A DNA stretch of 64,000 nucleotides, from contig JAJTWR010000471.1 of NCBI GenBank assembly GCA_021613335.1, forward strand, positions 62,001-126,000, written 5' to 3'. The translations under genes and the position numbers were made by a program. Below the pieces are notes generated by a model, which worked only from the letters and a program-made list of their open reading frames with translations, was not told where the DNA came from and did no database searches. Shown here in pieces: positions 12,825 to 25,747 of the stretch. Origin of the DNA: Whitmania pigra (lineage: Eukaryota > Annelida > Clitellata > Hirudinida > Haemopidae). Within the stretch, counting starts at the first letter, position 1. Every line of letters starts with the position of its first letter.

Positions 12825-15800
12825 TTAATGGAGGTAGAAAGAGAGAGCCAAAATGAAGACAATGACATCTTGAATGACAAAGTGAACACTCCCATTTCGC
12901 AAAGCCTGGTTGCAAGAATTCATTTGTAGAATATTTGCCAATCTAAATACATTGAAAGAGGAATGCTCACTTCAATATTTGGTCTAGCAAATCCAGAAAC
13001 CATAGCCTGGTCGTACATATTCAATAAGGTGTCAATTAATAGATATATACAGTAAAGAATTATTTCAGAATTATGCTCAACTTACAGATGTCCTTGCAAT
13101 AAATTCTTTTCTATCTAAGCATTCTTTGGCGAAACAGAGCTGAAAGGTTTTGAGAAGAAGGGAGAAATGTATTTAAAAAATATTTAAACAAAGTTACAAA
13201 CACACTTAATTACACACATAATCACAACTTTTATAAAAAGGTCAACCCGATGGGATATACTCCCGCTGATGGCTGGCTGTTCCAAAAATTTAGAGCATTA
13301 TTAACGTCACAAAAGAAAGGAATCATCAAGAAGTTCAAAAATAAGGTGGAAATTCAACAACAAAAGAAATAGGACTTCGCTCTTCAGAAAATCCACATGA
13401 GACGATTTTAATTAGTCAGAATATTTGATTTGTAATATATAATATGATTTGTAAGAACGTGTGAATATAGATATGGACTTAGAAGAAGTAATGGTAATAG
13501 GAATAGAAGAAAATATGCGAGGGCCAGAGCACTTCAAAGAAAATATTTTGGGCGTGGTTCTGGAAGCTTCAGGTCTATAAATGTCGACGGACTGAAAACT
13601 GTATGAGTGAATATACAAATATATGAATGAACGCTTGACAAATTTATTAAATGAATGAGGCAATAAATTGTTTGAGTATTTTTACATAAAGATAGCAATC
13701 AGAAAGTCTGCCTTCGTGAGTCTCATTAAAGGGTGGACAAATGAATCTACCTTGTCATCTCCACATTTGGAACCGTCTGGAACGTAATCGAGATGGCCGG
13801 AGTTGAGGTAAAAAAACATTGAACTGCAAGTTACGCTGCCAATACTTAACTGAAACCAATTCTTGAAAGGCCTAAAATTGTTGTTGGAAATTGCTCGTGG
13901 CACATTGCAAAGCAGCTTACCACATTCTACATTTCTGAAATATCCGGAGATAGGGATGTGACAGTCGATATGAAATTTGTAGAAAAACAATTACTTCTTA
14001 TCACACTTGTAGAACGACATAAATTTTCTGGGATCGTGTCCACAATTAAAATGGTTGTTGCCTTCTTGGTTTTTATTGTAACATTTAATGGGAGATGACG
14101 GAACGCGCGCTCCAAAAAGAAAAGAACAAGCTTTATCTCTCGAAACGCATTCTCCTTTGTAGCAATAATTACCGTCCTACAATAAAGTGTTTGCAATTAG
14201 AAAATTTTTAGAATGTGTTACAAGCGAAGCAATAAATGTCAAATCTCACCGTGCAGACTTTTGCGTTCGGAACCCATGAATCCTTGGGGCAGAGATTCGT
14301 AGTTCCATCACAATACTCTTGGATGTCACATTCTCCTTTCGAAGATCTGCAGACCACGCCATTTTTCTTGAACTGCTTGGACAAATAAAAATAAAAATAA
14401 AAAACCAACAGAATTAATCATAACGTCGCTTTTTCAAATGCATCGCTATTTGACAGACAGGGACCCGTCGTTTTTTTATGGCTTGCTCGAGTCTTAAAAA
14501 CTGTTTATCGCTTCTTCATTACTAAATTGACATAGCTGAGGGACCCACGTTCTGCCTAGTCTCGAAATTTCTGTCGGCGGCCTATTGACAGATACGAAAT
14601 ACACACACCTAGCTAATATTTAGTTATCGCTTTAATTTTTAATTAATCAGTTTTAAATTCCAGTTAAAATCCATATGAATTACTTTTACCTTACAGTTTG
14701 GAATATCACAGCATGAACCTTGGGCACATGACTTGTCACGTACGAGTTGACATGTCTGGTTATCGCAACAGTCTTCATTGCAGAGCTTGTGAAATAAATG
14801 AAATGCTTTCAAGTATTTAACTTATTTAATATGTAAATTTTAGTAATTAGTATCAATATTCAGAATGTGCAACGTTTATGATGATAATGATGATGACTGA
14901 AAATATTAACAAAAATAATAATTTTAATAATGGCCCAGCTATATAGACGTTCTAATCAAAATTAACTTTACTTCTTTAATAGCATTTAATAATTGATCAT
15001 GTTTTCAGACCTCGTCATTGGAATAAAGTACATTATTTATATATTGCATTATTGGTCAATAATGTAACAGTCTTGTTAGCTTTTTAATCTCGAACGAAGA
15101 GCAAGTTGGTCTGTCTGTTTTTTGTATCTTATTCTACAACACAGGAATTAGTTTGACGAAAGTTTTTAGAATGATACTTTGAGCATAAGATGTGGTCACA
15201 AATGTGGAGGAAAAGTACTTGAACTGCTTTTAAGATGTACTACTTTATCTTTTTATTAACTTCATACTTTAAAACTCTATTTCTAATATAAATAATATTC
15301 ATATGATTATATTTAATACATCCATAATAGTGATATCCGTGTGTCTCTCACATATGAAGGGAATCTTCCACAGTCGCATTGTTCCATTGGATCCAGGATT
15401 CCGTCTCCGCACATTGAATCAGTCATTCCGTTCCCTCCGTCATACAAACAAAGACTCATGCTTCTCACCGATGATCCAATGATATGTGCAATCGAACAAT
15501 CTGACCATGTATATGCATTTCCAGTTCTACAAGAAAAAAGATGAGAAAGAATTTGAGCATTTGACGTAAAGTTTGATATATAGTTTTGTGATTAATTAGG
15601 ATAATACATTATTAAATAATAATTTCTTATTGAACAAAAAGAAGAAAGTTTAAAAGACTCTAAAACAGCGAATCTCAACCTGGGGATCGCCTTACGTTTT
15701 TGCCAGGGGTTGCCTAGGACACTGAGAATTTAATAATTTTTTAAAATATTTTTAAAAGACAAAACCTTATCCTTAATCTTACTAGAATTTTGAGCAAGAT

Positions 15801-18800
15801 GCTTTTTATAGTGCAAGCATTTTTCGGCTATTATAACGCTCAATGTCGGCTGTCCTAATCATCTAAATATGCAACGGACGTTAATAAAACATATTTCGGG
15901 CCGTTTGTTGGCGATAATGTGACGTTTAGTGACTGGCTTGTAGGCTGGTTGGATACAAAGTAGCAACTGTGGTCGGAACTTGGTGCAGCCAACTACCGCA
16001 TTTTCACCCATATTACACGCGTGTTATGTTCTATTTTACTTACCGCGCACCCCCCTATAATCGTGCTATAATCGTATGCGTGTTATGCTAGATTAAATTT
16101 ACATGAATTTGATTTCCGACCAATAAAAAATAAAAACATTTAAATGATAGCACAGACTGCTGATTGTTTTTGTAAAAGCTTTAGACTATATTTTTAATTT
16201 TAAATAGTTTATAATTGATTGGGCGTTAGTGCATGTGACAAAATATTCACGCTAATCATTGCTTTGTCCAGCTCTCGAATTTATGACGTCAACTTGAATT
16301 TAACATAAATCAATTGATGGTAACTATAGGAAACTTGTAGGGTGTTGTACTATTTTATGAATTTTCATCATAATTTTTCAACTCTTTGTTACTCATAATT
16401 ATAATTGGAGCTAATGTTTTCAGTTTGTGTGACAATGTTTTGTTCAGCACTGGTGGTTCAGACAGCTTTGGCTGGTGCTGTTTAATATTTTAATAGTCAA
16501 ACATCACATGCATGGAGTTATTGTAGCAAATGTCTTCAATCTCTTAATGGTCTTGCTATAAAAACTCTTTGAACTTCTCAAAAGCATCGAATTATAAAGG
16601 TTATTGTACATGAGCTGCATTTCATGCTCAGATCAATGATCCATTTATGGTTCTTGAAAGGGAGACTTTAACCTTGAAATCTCATGAAATTTCATGTTTT
16701 AATTGATGTACGGTTTGGACCTCAACAATGCTATACTTTCCATTGAAGCTGTGTCTCACAGCATGATGCATCTGATTTACTTCATCATCTACTCCAAGAA
16801 TTGATCTCAAATATTCAAAAATGTCTCTTAAGATTTGTACATTTAAAATATGTGATTTCCATATTTAGGGAGTTATGGGACACAGAGACTTGTTAAGCGG
16901 ACTCTTTGCAGCGTGGAATTGGTTAACGAGTTCGTTACCGACCTTTGAAGTATTGCTTCACTTTTGTCTTACAAATTATTATGCGTAAACAATATGCATT
17001 CCAAAGTAGGAAGTTGATGCAAATCTTAAGATAAAAATAGTTTCGAAGAAGATTTATTTGATTAAAGTCCGTTGCATAAAGTACGAGGAAGAATTGAAGA
17101 GAGAATGCAATATCGAAGCGACCAATTTTGGTCAATTGCAGCGAGCTCATGAATCGTTAACCAGTTCTTTGAAGTTTTTAAACAATTTATTAACAGACAT
17201 TCAAAAAAACAATCATAAGACCAATAATTATTCCTCATCATCAGCTAAGCCTTCAAATCCTTCAAACGTCTAACAGTCTTCATATTCATTTTCGGCTCTT
17301 GCCGGATCACAGGCTAGTTCAAAGCCCGGGTGGTCACTTTACTCCTTTCCTGTAGACTTAATGCCAGCATTTCTAAAGCCACTCAGAATCAAATCTGGCG
17401 ACACTTTGTCCCATGCTCGTGCAACCCATTTGCACACCTCGGAATGCAAGGCCTTCCTGTCTCGTCCAGATGGTGTGTGAGTGTGTGTGCCATCCATGAA
17501 TGGATGCACCATTCCTTCCTCTCAGATCTGTCAATTTCTCAATGATTTGTAGTTGCAGTGTGGATGATAGACCTCCCGGAATGATTGCAATGTGACATCC
17601 GCTTAAGTTGAGCATCTTCTTAACTGACTCATCTTTATGAGCAGTCATTGCATTCATGATCAACCGCGAGCTCTTTCAAAAGAATCCCCTCTTTTGAGAA
17701 CATTTCTGAATCCTGAGCTTCATGCTAAAAATTTTTCGCATTGTCTCTTGAAAATCAATATTGGTTTTGACTTGGTTCCAGCCGCAGAGCATCCAAGTAT
17801 GACTGTGAAACATGTACGTTCGTAACCACTTGTTGTTATTGCCACAGTTCTGGCGCCAGATGCTTTCACTAGCGGGAATGTCAAAAGCTATCTCTTCCTT
17901 TGTTCCAAGACCCATAGCTTTAGATCAGACTCTAACTTTGCCATTTCGCATTTTGGCCAAGGTATGCACGTTTTCTCAGGTTCAGTTTCTCAAGCAATCA
18001 TTCCTTCTTTCTCCATTCGCGAACCGACACTTCATTAACGTTGAACTCCAGAGCAGCTGCTCTGTTACCTTTGTCTTTTGCTCTAGAAATGACTTGAAGC
18101 TTGTAGGCAACAGTGTACGAGTTACGTTTATCAGCCAATTTCTTATCGACGTCGATATTTCAATCTATTTATTTATTTGATTATAGTCCGTTGCATGACT
18201 AAGATGATTTTGACGTATATTTCAATCAAGAGCACTTCTACCTATATATCACTGTATTTATCACTTCAAGCATCAGCCGCTCAGCCAACGGAAGATTTTT
18301 TTACAACTTTTATATTTGATTGTTTTATATATTAAAAACTGCTTCAATTTAATATTTTAATATATATAATTTTAATTTAAATGTTAAATTATTTTAGCCA
18401 AAAGAAAAAAAAGGCGTCTATTGGTGCGTGTTATAATCATTTGGTGTTTTATAAGTGATTTTTTACATAAATTGGAAAAATTGCGTGTTATATTCGTCCG
18501 CGTGTTAAATTCGTCTGCGTGTTTATTCCGTGAAAATAAGGTAATTATGTTATTTGATAATGTCCATGATAAGGAAATGTTTACATCTCTTTTCGGTTAA
18601 GAGTTTGTTTGGTAGTGAACACGTTTTTTGGCTGTTACCATCTTGAATTTAGTAAACACCGCCATTTCCCTGAAACTATTGCAATGTCTGGAAACTCAAA
18701 TAATGTTACAAAATAAATATTTTAAAAACATGACAATATTTCTCATGTTTTGATCTGTGAAACTAACTAAATTTAATATTTAGAAATGAAAGGTAACAAC

Positions 18801-21800
18801 GACAATGATGCCTGAGTGAAAGGTAGCCCAAAATTTTGTTGTTGAGAAGTTGCCGCAGCACGGGGTGGCGGCATCTCAAACGTTGAGAACCGCTGCTCTA
18901 GACGTATTGAACTATCTGCATGAGAGCAATGGAAAATGGCCTTCAAACCTATGACGGAAATAAAATCTATAAAGATCGGAGTGCAGTTAGACTCAATGTA
19001 GAAAAACACCCAAATTGTCTGCTCACTTTTTTCTTAAAGCTCACTCCCAATATTCGACTAGTCGTGAATAAGGCTGCGATATAGCAGGTGAGCAAATACT
19101 CAACTCATCAGAAGAAACACTGAAACTTTTGTACAGGAGATTTGATGACCCTTCAGATACATTGACCAGTAAGTCCCAATACCAGAAACTAAAAAAACAA
19201 AAAGACAGGAAACAATTGGCGGAGCCTCGTGCGGTCACCGAAAGCTTACGAAATTGACCCGTTGACAGTAAAAGCATCGAAAAGGAAAAGATCAGCAGCT
19301 TAGCAAGAAGTTTTGGGATCAACGCCGGGAGTGCGTCAGACTGCTACTCGGATCCATAATCATAACAGGTCGAATAATTTATTTTGAAGTCAATAAGAAC
19401 CGAAGTCAGTTGATGTTCAACATCACGAGATATAAAAGTCAAAAGACAATTTGACCTTTGGAGAAATACGAAGAGGCTTGATCGAAATGTGATCAAAAAT
19501 ATTTAATAAATTTAATTGTTTGCCGAGATTACGACCTTGCTTTTGTTATTATTAATATTAGTGTTTTCGTTTTGTTAATCATATTTAAGAAATATAAATT
19601 TTTTGACATATGTGGATAAGTATTTACGAGACGTGGGCCCCCATTATGCACTGGACATTTTTTGGACATTTACATTCTTCGTAATCTTGATCATGATGAA
19701 GTCCGAAGACATGGCCGATTTCGTGAGCTGTAGTGACAGAAGCCTGAAATCCCACGGGAGACCCCTTCGATTAAAAATAATTTTAATTAAATAAAAAGTT
19801 TAGTATTAACTCGATTCATTAATGCTTAGCTAGATGGCGAGAACATGACTTCGAATATAATTCCACTTAAACAATAGTTTAATCAATAGTCTAAATGTAG
19901 TATTTCTTACCTGTATAACGGCAATGGAACTAAATGTATTGCACATGTTGCTAGCATAGGCCATTCCGAGAAATTGAAGATTTTTGGGATTCCACCTTTT
20001 AGATGAATCATCACCTTTATCAAATACGTTTTGGACATAATTCATAGGCTCAAACACCAAATTGTGACTCACATTACAAGAACGTCCACATCATGTCCAG
20101 TCCACTTGCCGTAAAAGTTATTTCTATAAATATTCCAGTTCGCCAAAAAGTTAGCAACTGTACCATTCGAAGGCAGCGTATTGTTTTCGAGTATTGTTAT
20201 ACCGGTAATCATCAAAACTATGTTGAGAGAATGGTACAACTGAAACAAAATTACTTATCTTTCATTTGTCCTATCGACTAATTTCTGTTTACTAAAAATA
20301 ATTATACAAGACTAGCTGCATTAACGATCTCTATGGCTCTTTGGATAGCCCTTTCTTTGTCGAAATTCATATTTGCAATCTGCAATTGTGTAAACGAACC
20401 AATGAGCGAACCTCTAAACATCACCATTTTTATAATAAAAAAATTCTTTAAAAAAATTCGACTGTCTAAATGAATTGGATGGTGATTGAAGATGGATGGA
20501 GTTCTCATTTCCAATAAATCAAACTCACGTATGTGGAGTCAAGAGCCAAAAATACTTCGACGATCTTCGTTTTTGTTTCGAATGTTTTAAAAACTCTCTA
20601 GAATAACGACACGTAAGGTCTAAATTTATTTCTATAATTCATCATTGGTTGCATCAAGTTCTGCTTTCCATAGTGGAAAATAAATACTCAATTTACTACA
20701 AAAACAACCTTCATTCTTGAAACTGGTTTCTTTAGTTTCTTTGGGGTACTTTCATTGTCTGAAACCAAATTATCATGATGATTCCCATGTTCGGCATGAA
20801 ACGAAACTTCAAACTATGTTGAATCAAATCAGTCACCACAGAAATACTTCCGTTCCGTCTCACTCCTTTCGATGTAAACATATTTCCACTTGTTATTCAA
20901 CTTCTCTGCTGGGTGGAGCTCAAACATGGAATTGTTCATCATAATTGATCCGCTACAGAATAAACACCAATTATGTACTTCATCGTTAAAAAAGTCATTA
21001 TACTGACTCTTGTTGAATATTTTGTAATAAATTGTATGACTTTAAGAAGCGAACCTCAATCCGTTGCAGAGACTAACTGCCACTTTTGAAGATTCATAGT
21101 TGATTACGTGACCGTAGTAATAGCACAGAAAATCGGTCTTCAAGTAAAAATTTCGATCAGGGTCCTAATCTCTTATCAACATTAATAACAATTTCATGGT
21201 TTCTAAATATAAATCAGTTTAACCAATTAGGTTTAATTTCAAATAAATTCAAGTGATTCAAGTGATGAATGTTTGTGAAATTGCTTAGCAATGAATGTTA
21301 TAATAAAAAAAGACGCTCATTAAATTAATTTAACTCATACCTTCTTGAATGTTCTCTGAATGACTTCATCTTCTGTGCCTTCAGTTTCCGTGTAATTGTC
21401 CGAAATCAGAAGCCTGTTAATTGGCGTTATGTTTTGGGTTAATTTCAAGTCGTGCGAAAGTAAAAGGTTGGAAACAAATTTTTGAATATAAAATTTATAC
21501 TATAATAATAGTAATCCATGTAGTTCGTTAGAACAAATATATTATGTGTCTTAGAACTGATTAACTTAAGTTAAGTGTTTAAAGGATTTGAGATACTTTA
21601 GGATGCAAATCTTCTGGGCTGTCTGGACTATGTCATTGTTCTATAATGTTATTAACTACTACGCAGAAAAAAAAACTGAATGTAAGCCTAATTATTTATT
21701 GCTTGGTTATTCTATACTTACATAGTAATTAGTCCTAAAACATTAATCTAATATAGTATATATAATTTTGTTTTATTATACTTCTATAATATAAATGATC

Positions 21801-22534
21801 TGCAAACTTATTTCTTTGCAGATCCAAAAGAATTAATCCGCCACTGAATTTCAGTTGAACAAGGATTTGTGGGTACATGACTCTCTGAAACATTTCCAGG
21901 TTATATTTCAATTGTTATTTTCATTTATTCATATTTAGGAAGGATGGAGTAAAACAATTTTATTAATTCATTTTTTAAAGTTTAATTGGCGTGTTGATGA
22001 TCTTACTCCAGGGTCAAGAGAATTTTCATCCTCCATAAGGAAATTGATCTGAGCTAAGGTGCGCCAGGCTTGTGTTTGTGCTTCGGATAAAAATTTGGAG
22101 ATATCTATACTATCTAATGCAAATGGCGGCACTAATAAAATCAAGATGTATTAAAATAATTAAAAAACGTAACGCAGTACATCACGTTGGCACCTAGTTG
22201 AATTAATGAATAGGAACCCATATTACTTTGGAAGGAAACAATGACCAAGATACGAAGGATGAGAAAAACAATCTTTAGAAATTATGTCTATCATTATAAT
22301 TTTGTCGTTCACATTTCTAATAACTTAACATTTGTTAGAAACAACTGTTTTCATTATCATCATCATTAACTCTATTCCGATATTTAAGTATATTTTGGCT
22401 AATTAGAAAGTAATTTATTAATAACGATATTAAATTAGGAATCTTTCATGAATACAAATACCTGAAGATATAAAGATTATTAAAAATAGAATGAAGAACC
22501 GTAAAGGCTCCTTGTTAATGTTCTTATGCATCAT
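12825..22534 (-). CDS. ADAM-family metalloproteinase-disintegrin A1, complete
   Basis: A zinc endopeptidase of the reprolysin/ADAM family, presumably acting at the cell surface or secreted. Twenty exons join in frame to 689 codons: 22534-22462, 22113-22007, 21884-21808, 21413-21341, 21164-21055, 20952-20837, 20758-20709, 20597-20529, 20379-20308, 20239-20073, 19995-19911, 19764-19628, 15526-15352, 14785-14690, 14375-14250, 14176-13995, 13934-13751, 13139-13086, 13006-12971, 12905-12825. Residues 1-24 are a signal peptide; 25-202 the propeptide with a late Cys (KYFC, a possible cysteine switch); 203 to about 400 the catalytic domain with HEIGHVFGLHHD at 347-358 and Met-turn CIMG. The disintegrin domain spans about 418-511 (CRSSKGECD lo op, CPKD), then the cysteine-rich domain to about 633. 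The C-terminus is hydrophobic (VIQDVIVFILALSFYLH) with no EGF or cytoplasmic tail. Some introns are only about 75-80 bp. Intron 12 carries a 3.2-kb transposon. Confidence 0.92.
13412..13663 (-). mobile_element. LINE ORF2 C-terminal fragment (A1 intron)
   Basis: An 83-codon frame with the pattern PKIFSLKCSGPRIFSSIPITI followed by a basic FTRSYKSY tail, as at the C-terminus of CR1/Jockey-like LINE polyproteins (FSLK.HGPKIWNSIP...FK..LK). An almost identical copy lies at 32126-32377 in the same intron of A3, so insertion preceded the duplication. Confidence 0.75.
15996..18541 (-). mobile_element. pogo/Tigger-type DNA transposon, nested and degenerate
   Basis: The terminal repeats are CCGCATTTTCACCCATATTA on the left and, reverse-complemented, CCTTATTTTCACGGAATAAA on the right. 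Both are flanked by TA dinucleotides, the usual Tc/mariner-pogo target duplication. Repeated ACACGCGTGTTA-type motifs follow each end. The transposase gene runs leftward from about 18.14 kb. Confidence 0.8.
17339..18145 (-). pseudogene. pogo/CENP-B-like transposase relic
   Basis: A helix-turn-helix segment (RNSYTVAYKLQVISRAKD, then NRAAALEFNVNEVSVREW) is followed by a stop-interrupted linker. A DDE-1 region follows (GTKEEIAFDIPASES, then NAMTAHKDESVKKML and IIPGGLSSTLQ, the usual PGG-x-Ts-x-LQ block). The C-terminus in a third frame reads WVARAWDKVSPDLILSGFRN. Frame changes and in-frame stops show it is dead. Confidence 0.85.
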
Positions 22535-22570
22535 GTTGCAGTTGTTGAGTTTTCAAAATTTTCATTTGTA

Positions 22571-22620
22571 TGACGTTCTTACAAAGGGTGGGTTTTTTAA
22601 ACTCTCAAGTGATGACGTCG
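22571..22620 (-). promoter_or_regulatory. Two CRE/ATF-like TGACGT sites upstream of A1
   Basis: TGACGTTC at 22571-22578 is 37 bp from the ATG (22534) and TGACGTCG at 22613-22620 is 79 bp from it. The same two sites at the same spacing lie upstream of A3 (45220 and 45262). A CRE-like role is inferred from the motif and its conserved position across paralogues. Confidence 0.5.
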
Positions 22621-23204
22621 CTCGAATTGAAATCATCCAGTCGATCTTAAATTGTTGTAAATGATTTTAGTATAAACTAGTCTCGAAGACATTAAAATTA
22701 AATAAACATCTAGAATATCGAAATTTTCTCCACGGTTCGGTTTGTATGCAGAGAAGGGAGCTAAAAACTTTGTAACATATTAAATTGCCTATCCACTGAA
22801 GTTGTTCCTTTTATGATACGTAGTAACTGTGCTAATTTTCATTTAAATATATTAATATTTATTGGTCGCTCAATGAGGTTAAAATTTTCAATATTTGAAT
22901 TTTTCGTAAAATTGAGATTTTTGCTCACACTTGCTTCAACGAATTAAATTGAATTGCTATTTAAGCATTTTTAGCACTCTATTTTTACATATCTGTATTG
23001 ATATATTTTGATGCTTATATTATCATAATAATTCGAGCCTCTTTGATCCAAGTTCACCAATAACAATGAACTGGGATGCAAAAGGTTGTTTGCTTAAAGA
23101 TACGAGTTCGTATTGCAATTCTGGTACCAGGAGATGTAACAGTGACACGTAGGCATCACGTAATGATTAACATTCATTGAGTATTGGAGTTCATTTGAAA
23201 AATC

Positions 23205-23475
23205 TAGGTTTGAAAATGGACTAGATGTTGATTTCATTGCATCTTCCCTCATGCCGGTTATGAGTGACCTTATTCGCTTTATTTGGCAACAATTAACAGA
23301 GTTTCAGCCCAGAGACGATTATTGTGAGCTTCTTAAGTCATCGCATTTATTTCTCGGAGCTGAGCTCAGTGGACACGTACACATTCAGGCTCCCAGGTCA
23401 TGCTATCAGGCATGTTGGATTGCAAAACTGACTTACAGCCTCAAAAGTTATGTGCTTCGCTGTGAAATGTGAGCT
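23205..23475 (+). pseudogene. Relic of a widespread invertebrate repetitive-ORF family
   Basis: The plus-strand frame contains FQPRDDYCELLKSSHLFLGA and then APRSCYQACWIAKLTYSLK. This resembles a repetitive protein family found in many copies in invertebrate genomes, with the pattern QPRDDYxELL...FLG...PGAxHQARWMAK...LK. I recall the family only by pattern and cannot name its element type. Only about 75-90 codons remain. Confidence 0.5.
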
Positions 23476-24159
23476 GACATCTCTTGGAAACATCACCACG
23501 TTTATAGTGAAAGCCTGGTTTATATTTCTATGTGTTTCAACTGTTCCACAGAATGGTATGCTTAGATTCTGTGAGTTAGAAAGCTGCAAACAAATAAATG
23601 AAGCTGTAGCTAATGTGTAATTAAGTCATTCTCTGGACATATGTGATATCTAAGTGAAGTCCTAGCCGGTTTAACATTCTCTGACTCAGATGAAGTCAGC
23701 CATGGTTGTGGCAGTGCAGCCGAAAAAAGAATGGCTTTAATTTAAAAGTTTTAACAACTCAAGAGGAACAGGAACAGTTCCTATTGCTAGCGATAGAGAA
23801 ACATTGCCATGACCGCAATTTCTAACAAGTCCGCCCTTATTGCTACAGCAATAGAGTCGGCAAGGATATTATATACTATATTTTCAGGACTACCAGACAC
23901 ACAATAAACATAAATAGATAATAAAATTTGTTCTAGCTTAAGTTCAAGTGCAGCTATAACTTAAAATAAAATTGATTGGGATTTCACTCAGTTAACTTCA
24001 TTACTGCTGTTATGCCTTTGACCTCTAAACATTAGAAAGATAACATTTAAAACGTTTATATTAGCGGTTAACGAAACTAGAGCAGTTATGAACGTGTTAT
24101 TATAATGATAAACAGCTAATAATATTTTTAAATGCGTCAACTATGACTAAATAAATCGA

Positions 24160-24265
24160 CGTGCACAAACTTGTTATAATGCTTTTGACTCCGTCTCACA
24201 TTGGTCCCTCATATCACATCTGTCGCTTATATCAAAACTGTAATTCATAAAGCATGGATTTGTCA
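24160..24265 (+). mobile_element. LINE reverse-transcriptase scrap
   Basis: A short frame reading NAFDSVSHWSLISHL resembles the (K)AFDSVxH motif of LINE reverse transcriptases. The following bases match the LINE relic near 49240-49300. The adjoining block 24290-24545 matches 49640-49890. Confidence 0.5.
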
Positions 24266-24469
24266 ATATCGAGCTTTTGAAATGCATTAAATTCTGAACA
24301 AAAATATCATTATCGTATAACACCTGGTCATACTTTCAAACTACGGACGGATATGTGTAAAATCGACGCTACAAAATTCTCATTTATTAATTATGTTACA
24401 TTTTCACGGTTTAAAAGTTTAGTATCGAATGCTGAACTCTCTTGCTTTGCGATTGTTGTTGACTAAGCT

Positions 24470-25490
24470 TCGAGAAATTCGATGATTTGCTCTGCTGTTT
24501 CATTTCTGCCGTTTCTTTTTTCTATCTTCGTCGCTTTTTTTCTTTCATTAGTGGAGTGGGGAGAGTATCGAAAGGAGATGACTTGTTGGGCAGTGAGTGA
24601 ATAAGCTTGAGAACTTCTTCCGCAAGATGGCAATCTTGGCTGTTTCCTTGGTGGACTTGTAGAGTTGCCTGGCGACGTCATTGCGTTGACGAAGATAGCG
24701 ACGTTCCAAGCGCCGGCCGTCTTTCTTTGCCTCGATTGCTTCATGAGAGAGCTGGTAATTAGGTTGATGACAGACTTGAATGGAAAACTTCCTGATTGGG
24801 GCATGTCTGTCGAGGAGCTCCTCTAGAGATTTATGGACCTGTGAGGTGAAGCCGTCAGTGTCGAGATCGCTGATTAGAAGTTCTTCAGAAAGGCGAAGAA
24901 GGTTTTCCTCAAAAACGTTCAAGTTGATTTTTCTGAGGCTGCGGCGATGAATGATACGAGTGGAGGGGGGAGGTTTGTCAACGGAGATATTGCAGGAGAT
25001 GAGGTGATCAGAGTAGGTGACTTCATTTATTTCTATACTGGAGACGAGGTTATCGTGTGATGATGGGGTGATGAGCAGACCTAGCGTGTGGTCTTTGGAG
25101 TGAGTTGGAGAAGTAACATGTTGGAGAAGTCCATGGGAGTCGATCAATTTTTCTAGATGTTCATCAATGATGGTACCTGAACCAGCGGCGTTGAAGTCTC
25201 CACAAATGATGAAGGGTAGGTTGTGGGAAGAAATAAACTCGATGAGGTCTTCAAACACTTTTAAGAAAGATGACTTGACGGACCAGGTGGACGATATAAG
25301 GATGATATGATGAAGGATGTCTTGCGGTTGTTGAACTTGAGGTGGAGGCTTTCTAATTCAGCATGAGCAGAAGATCCGATGTTGGTGGACTTCAATTCAT
25401 GACGGTGAATGACAGCTATGCCCTCTCCGCGCTTGTCACAAGCGGTTTTATCATTATCAGCAATTTTACGACTTTCATTCACCATGATGT
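24470..25490 (-). mobile_element. LINE endonuclease-domain fragment
   Basis: Two adjoining frames carry an APE-type endonuclease: GEGIAVIHRHELKST and IISSLYRPPGPSSHLS (25485-25261), then LPFIICGDFNAAGSGTII, TSPTHSKDHTLGLLI and TYSDHLIS (25258-24548). GDFN and SDH are catalytic motifs. The frame break at about 25260 and the missing reverse transcriptase make it non-functional. It lies downstream of A2. Confidence 0.85.
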
Positions 25491-25747
25491 CGGAATAGTA
25501 CTAACAACAACAATACAAATAAATAAAAGGAAGTTGCATCGATTATCAACTGATAATGTCATACATTAAAATATTTATATATTTAAAAAAAACAAAATTT
25601 TAAATTTTATGTGATTTCGTGATTTTCCCATAAGGAAAAAATCATCAATCATAATAAGTATGATTTAAAATAAAAATCAAAATCACGCAGAACACGATGA
25701 TTTTAAATCAAATCATAAAATTACAATACTGATTTTATTTCGTGACT

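Larger units (their letters stand above)
15666..18895. mobile_element. hAT-like composite insertion in A1 intron 12
   Basis: The left terminus is CAGCGAATCTCAACCTGGGG; the right terminus, reverse-complemented, is CAGCGGTTCTCAACGTTTGA. The flanks are CTCTAAAA (15658-15665) and CTCTAGAC (18896-18903), a decayed 8-bp target-site duplication. The orthologous A3 intron (about 41500) has an uninterrupted CTCTAGACG, so the insertion is private to A1. Most of its interior is a nested pogo element. Confidence 0.8.

Noticed and set aside
13927..14196. 89-codon minus-strand frame
   Set aside because: Out of frame with the cysteine-rich exon 14176-13995, whose correct frame has the expected cysteine spacing and splice phases.
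20073..20846. Apparent stop codons just after exons 6 and 10 of A1, suggesting a pseudogene
   Set aside because: Both are explained by short GT-AG introns of about 75-80 bp with matching phases; A3 has the same layout and A4 the same donor positions.
23050..23160. Possible tRNA or SINE head (GAGTTCGTATTGCAATTCTG)
   Set aside because: Only a weak B-box-like string; no A-box, cloverleaf or shared SINE body found.
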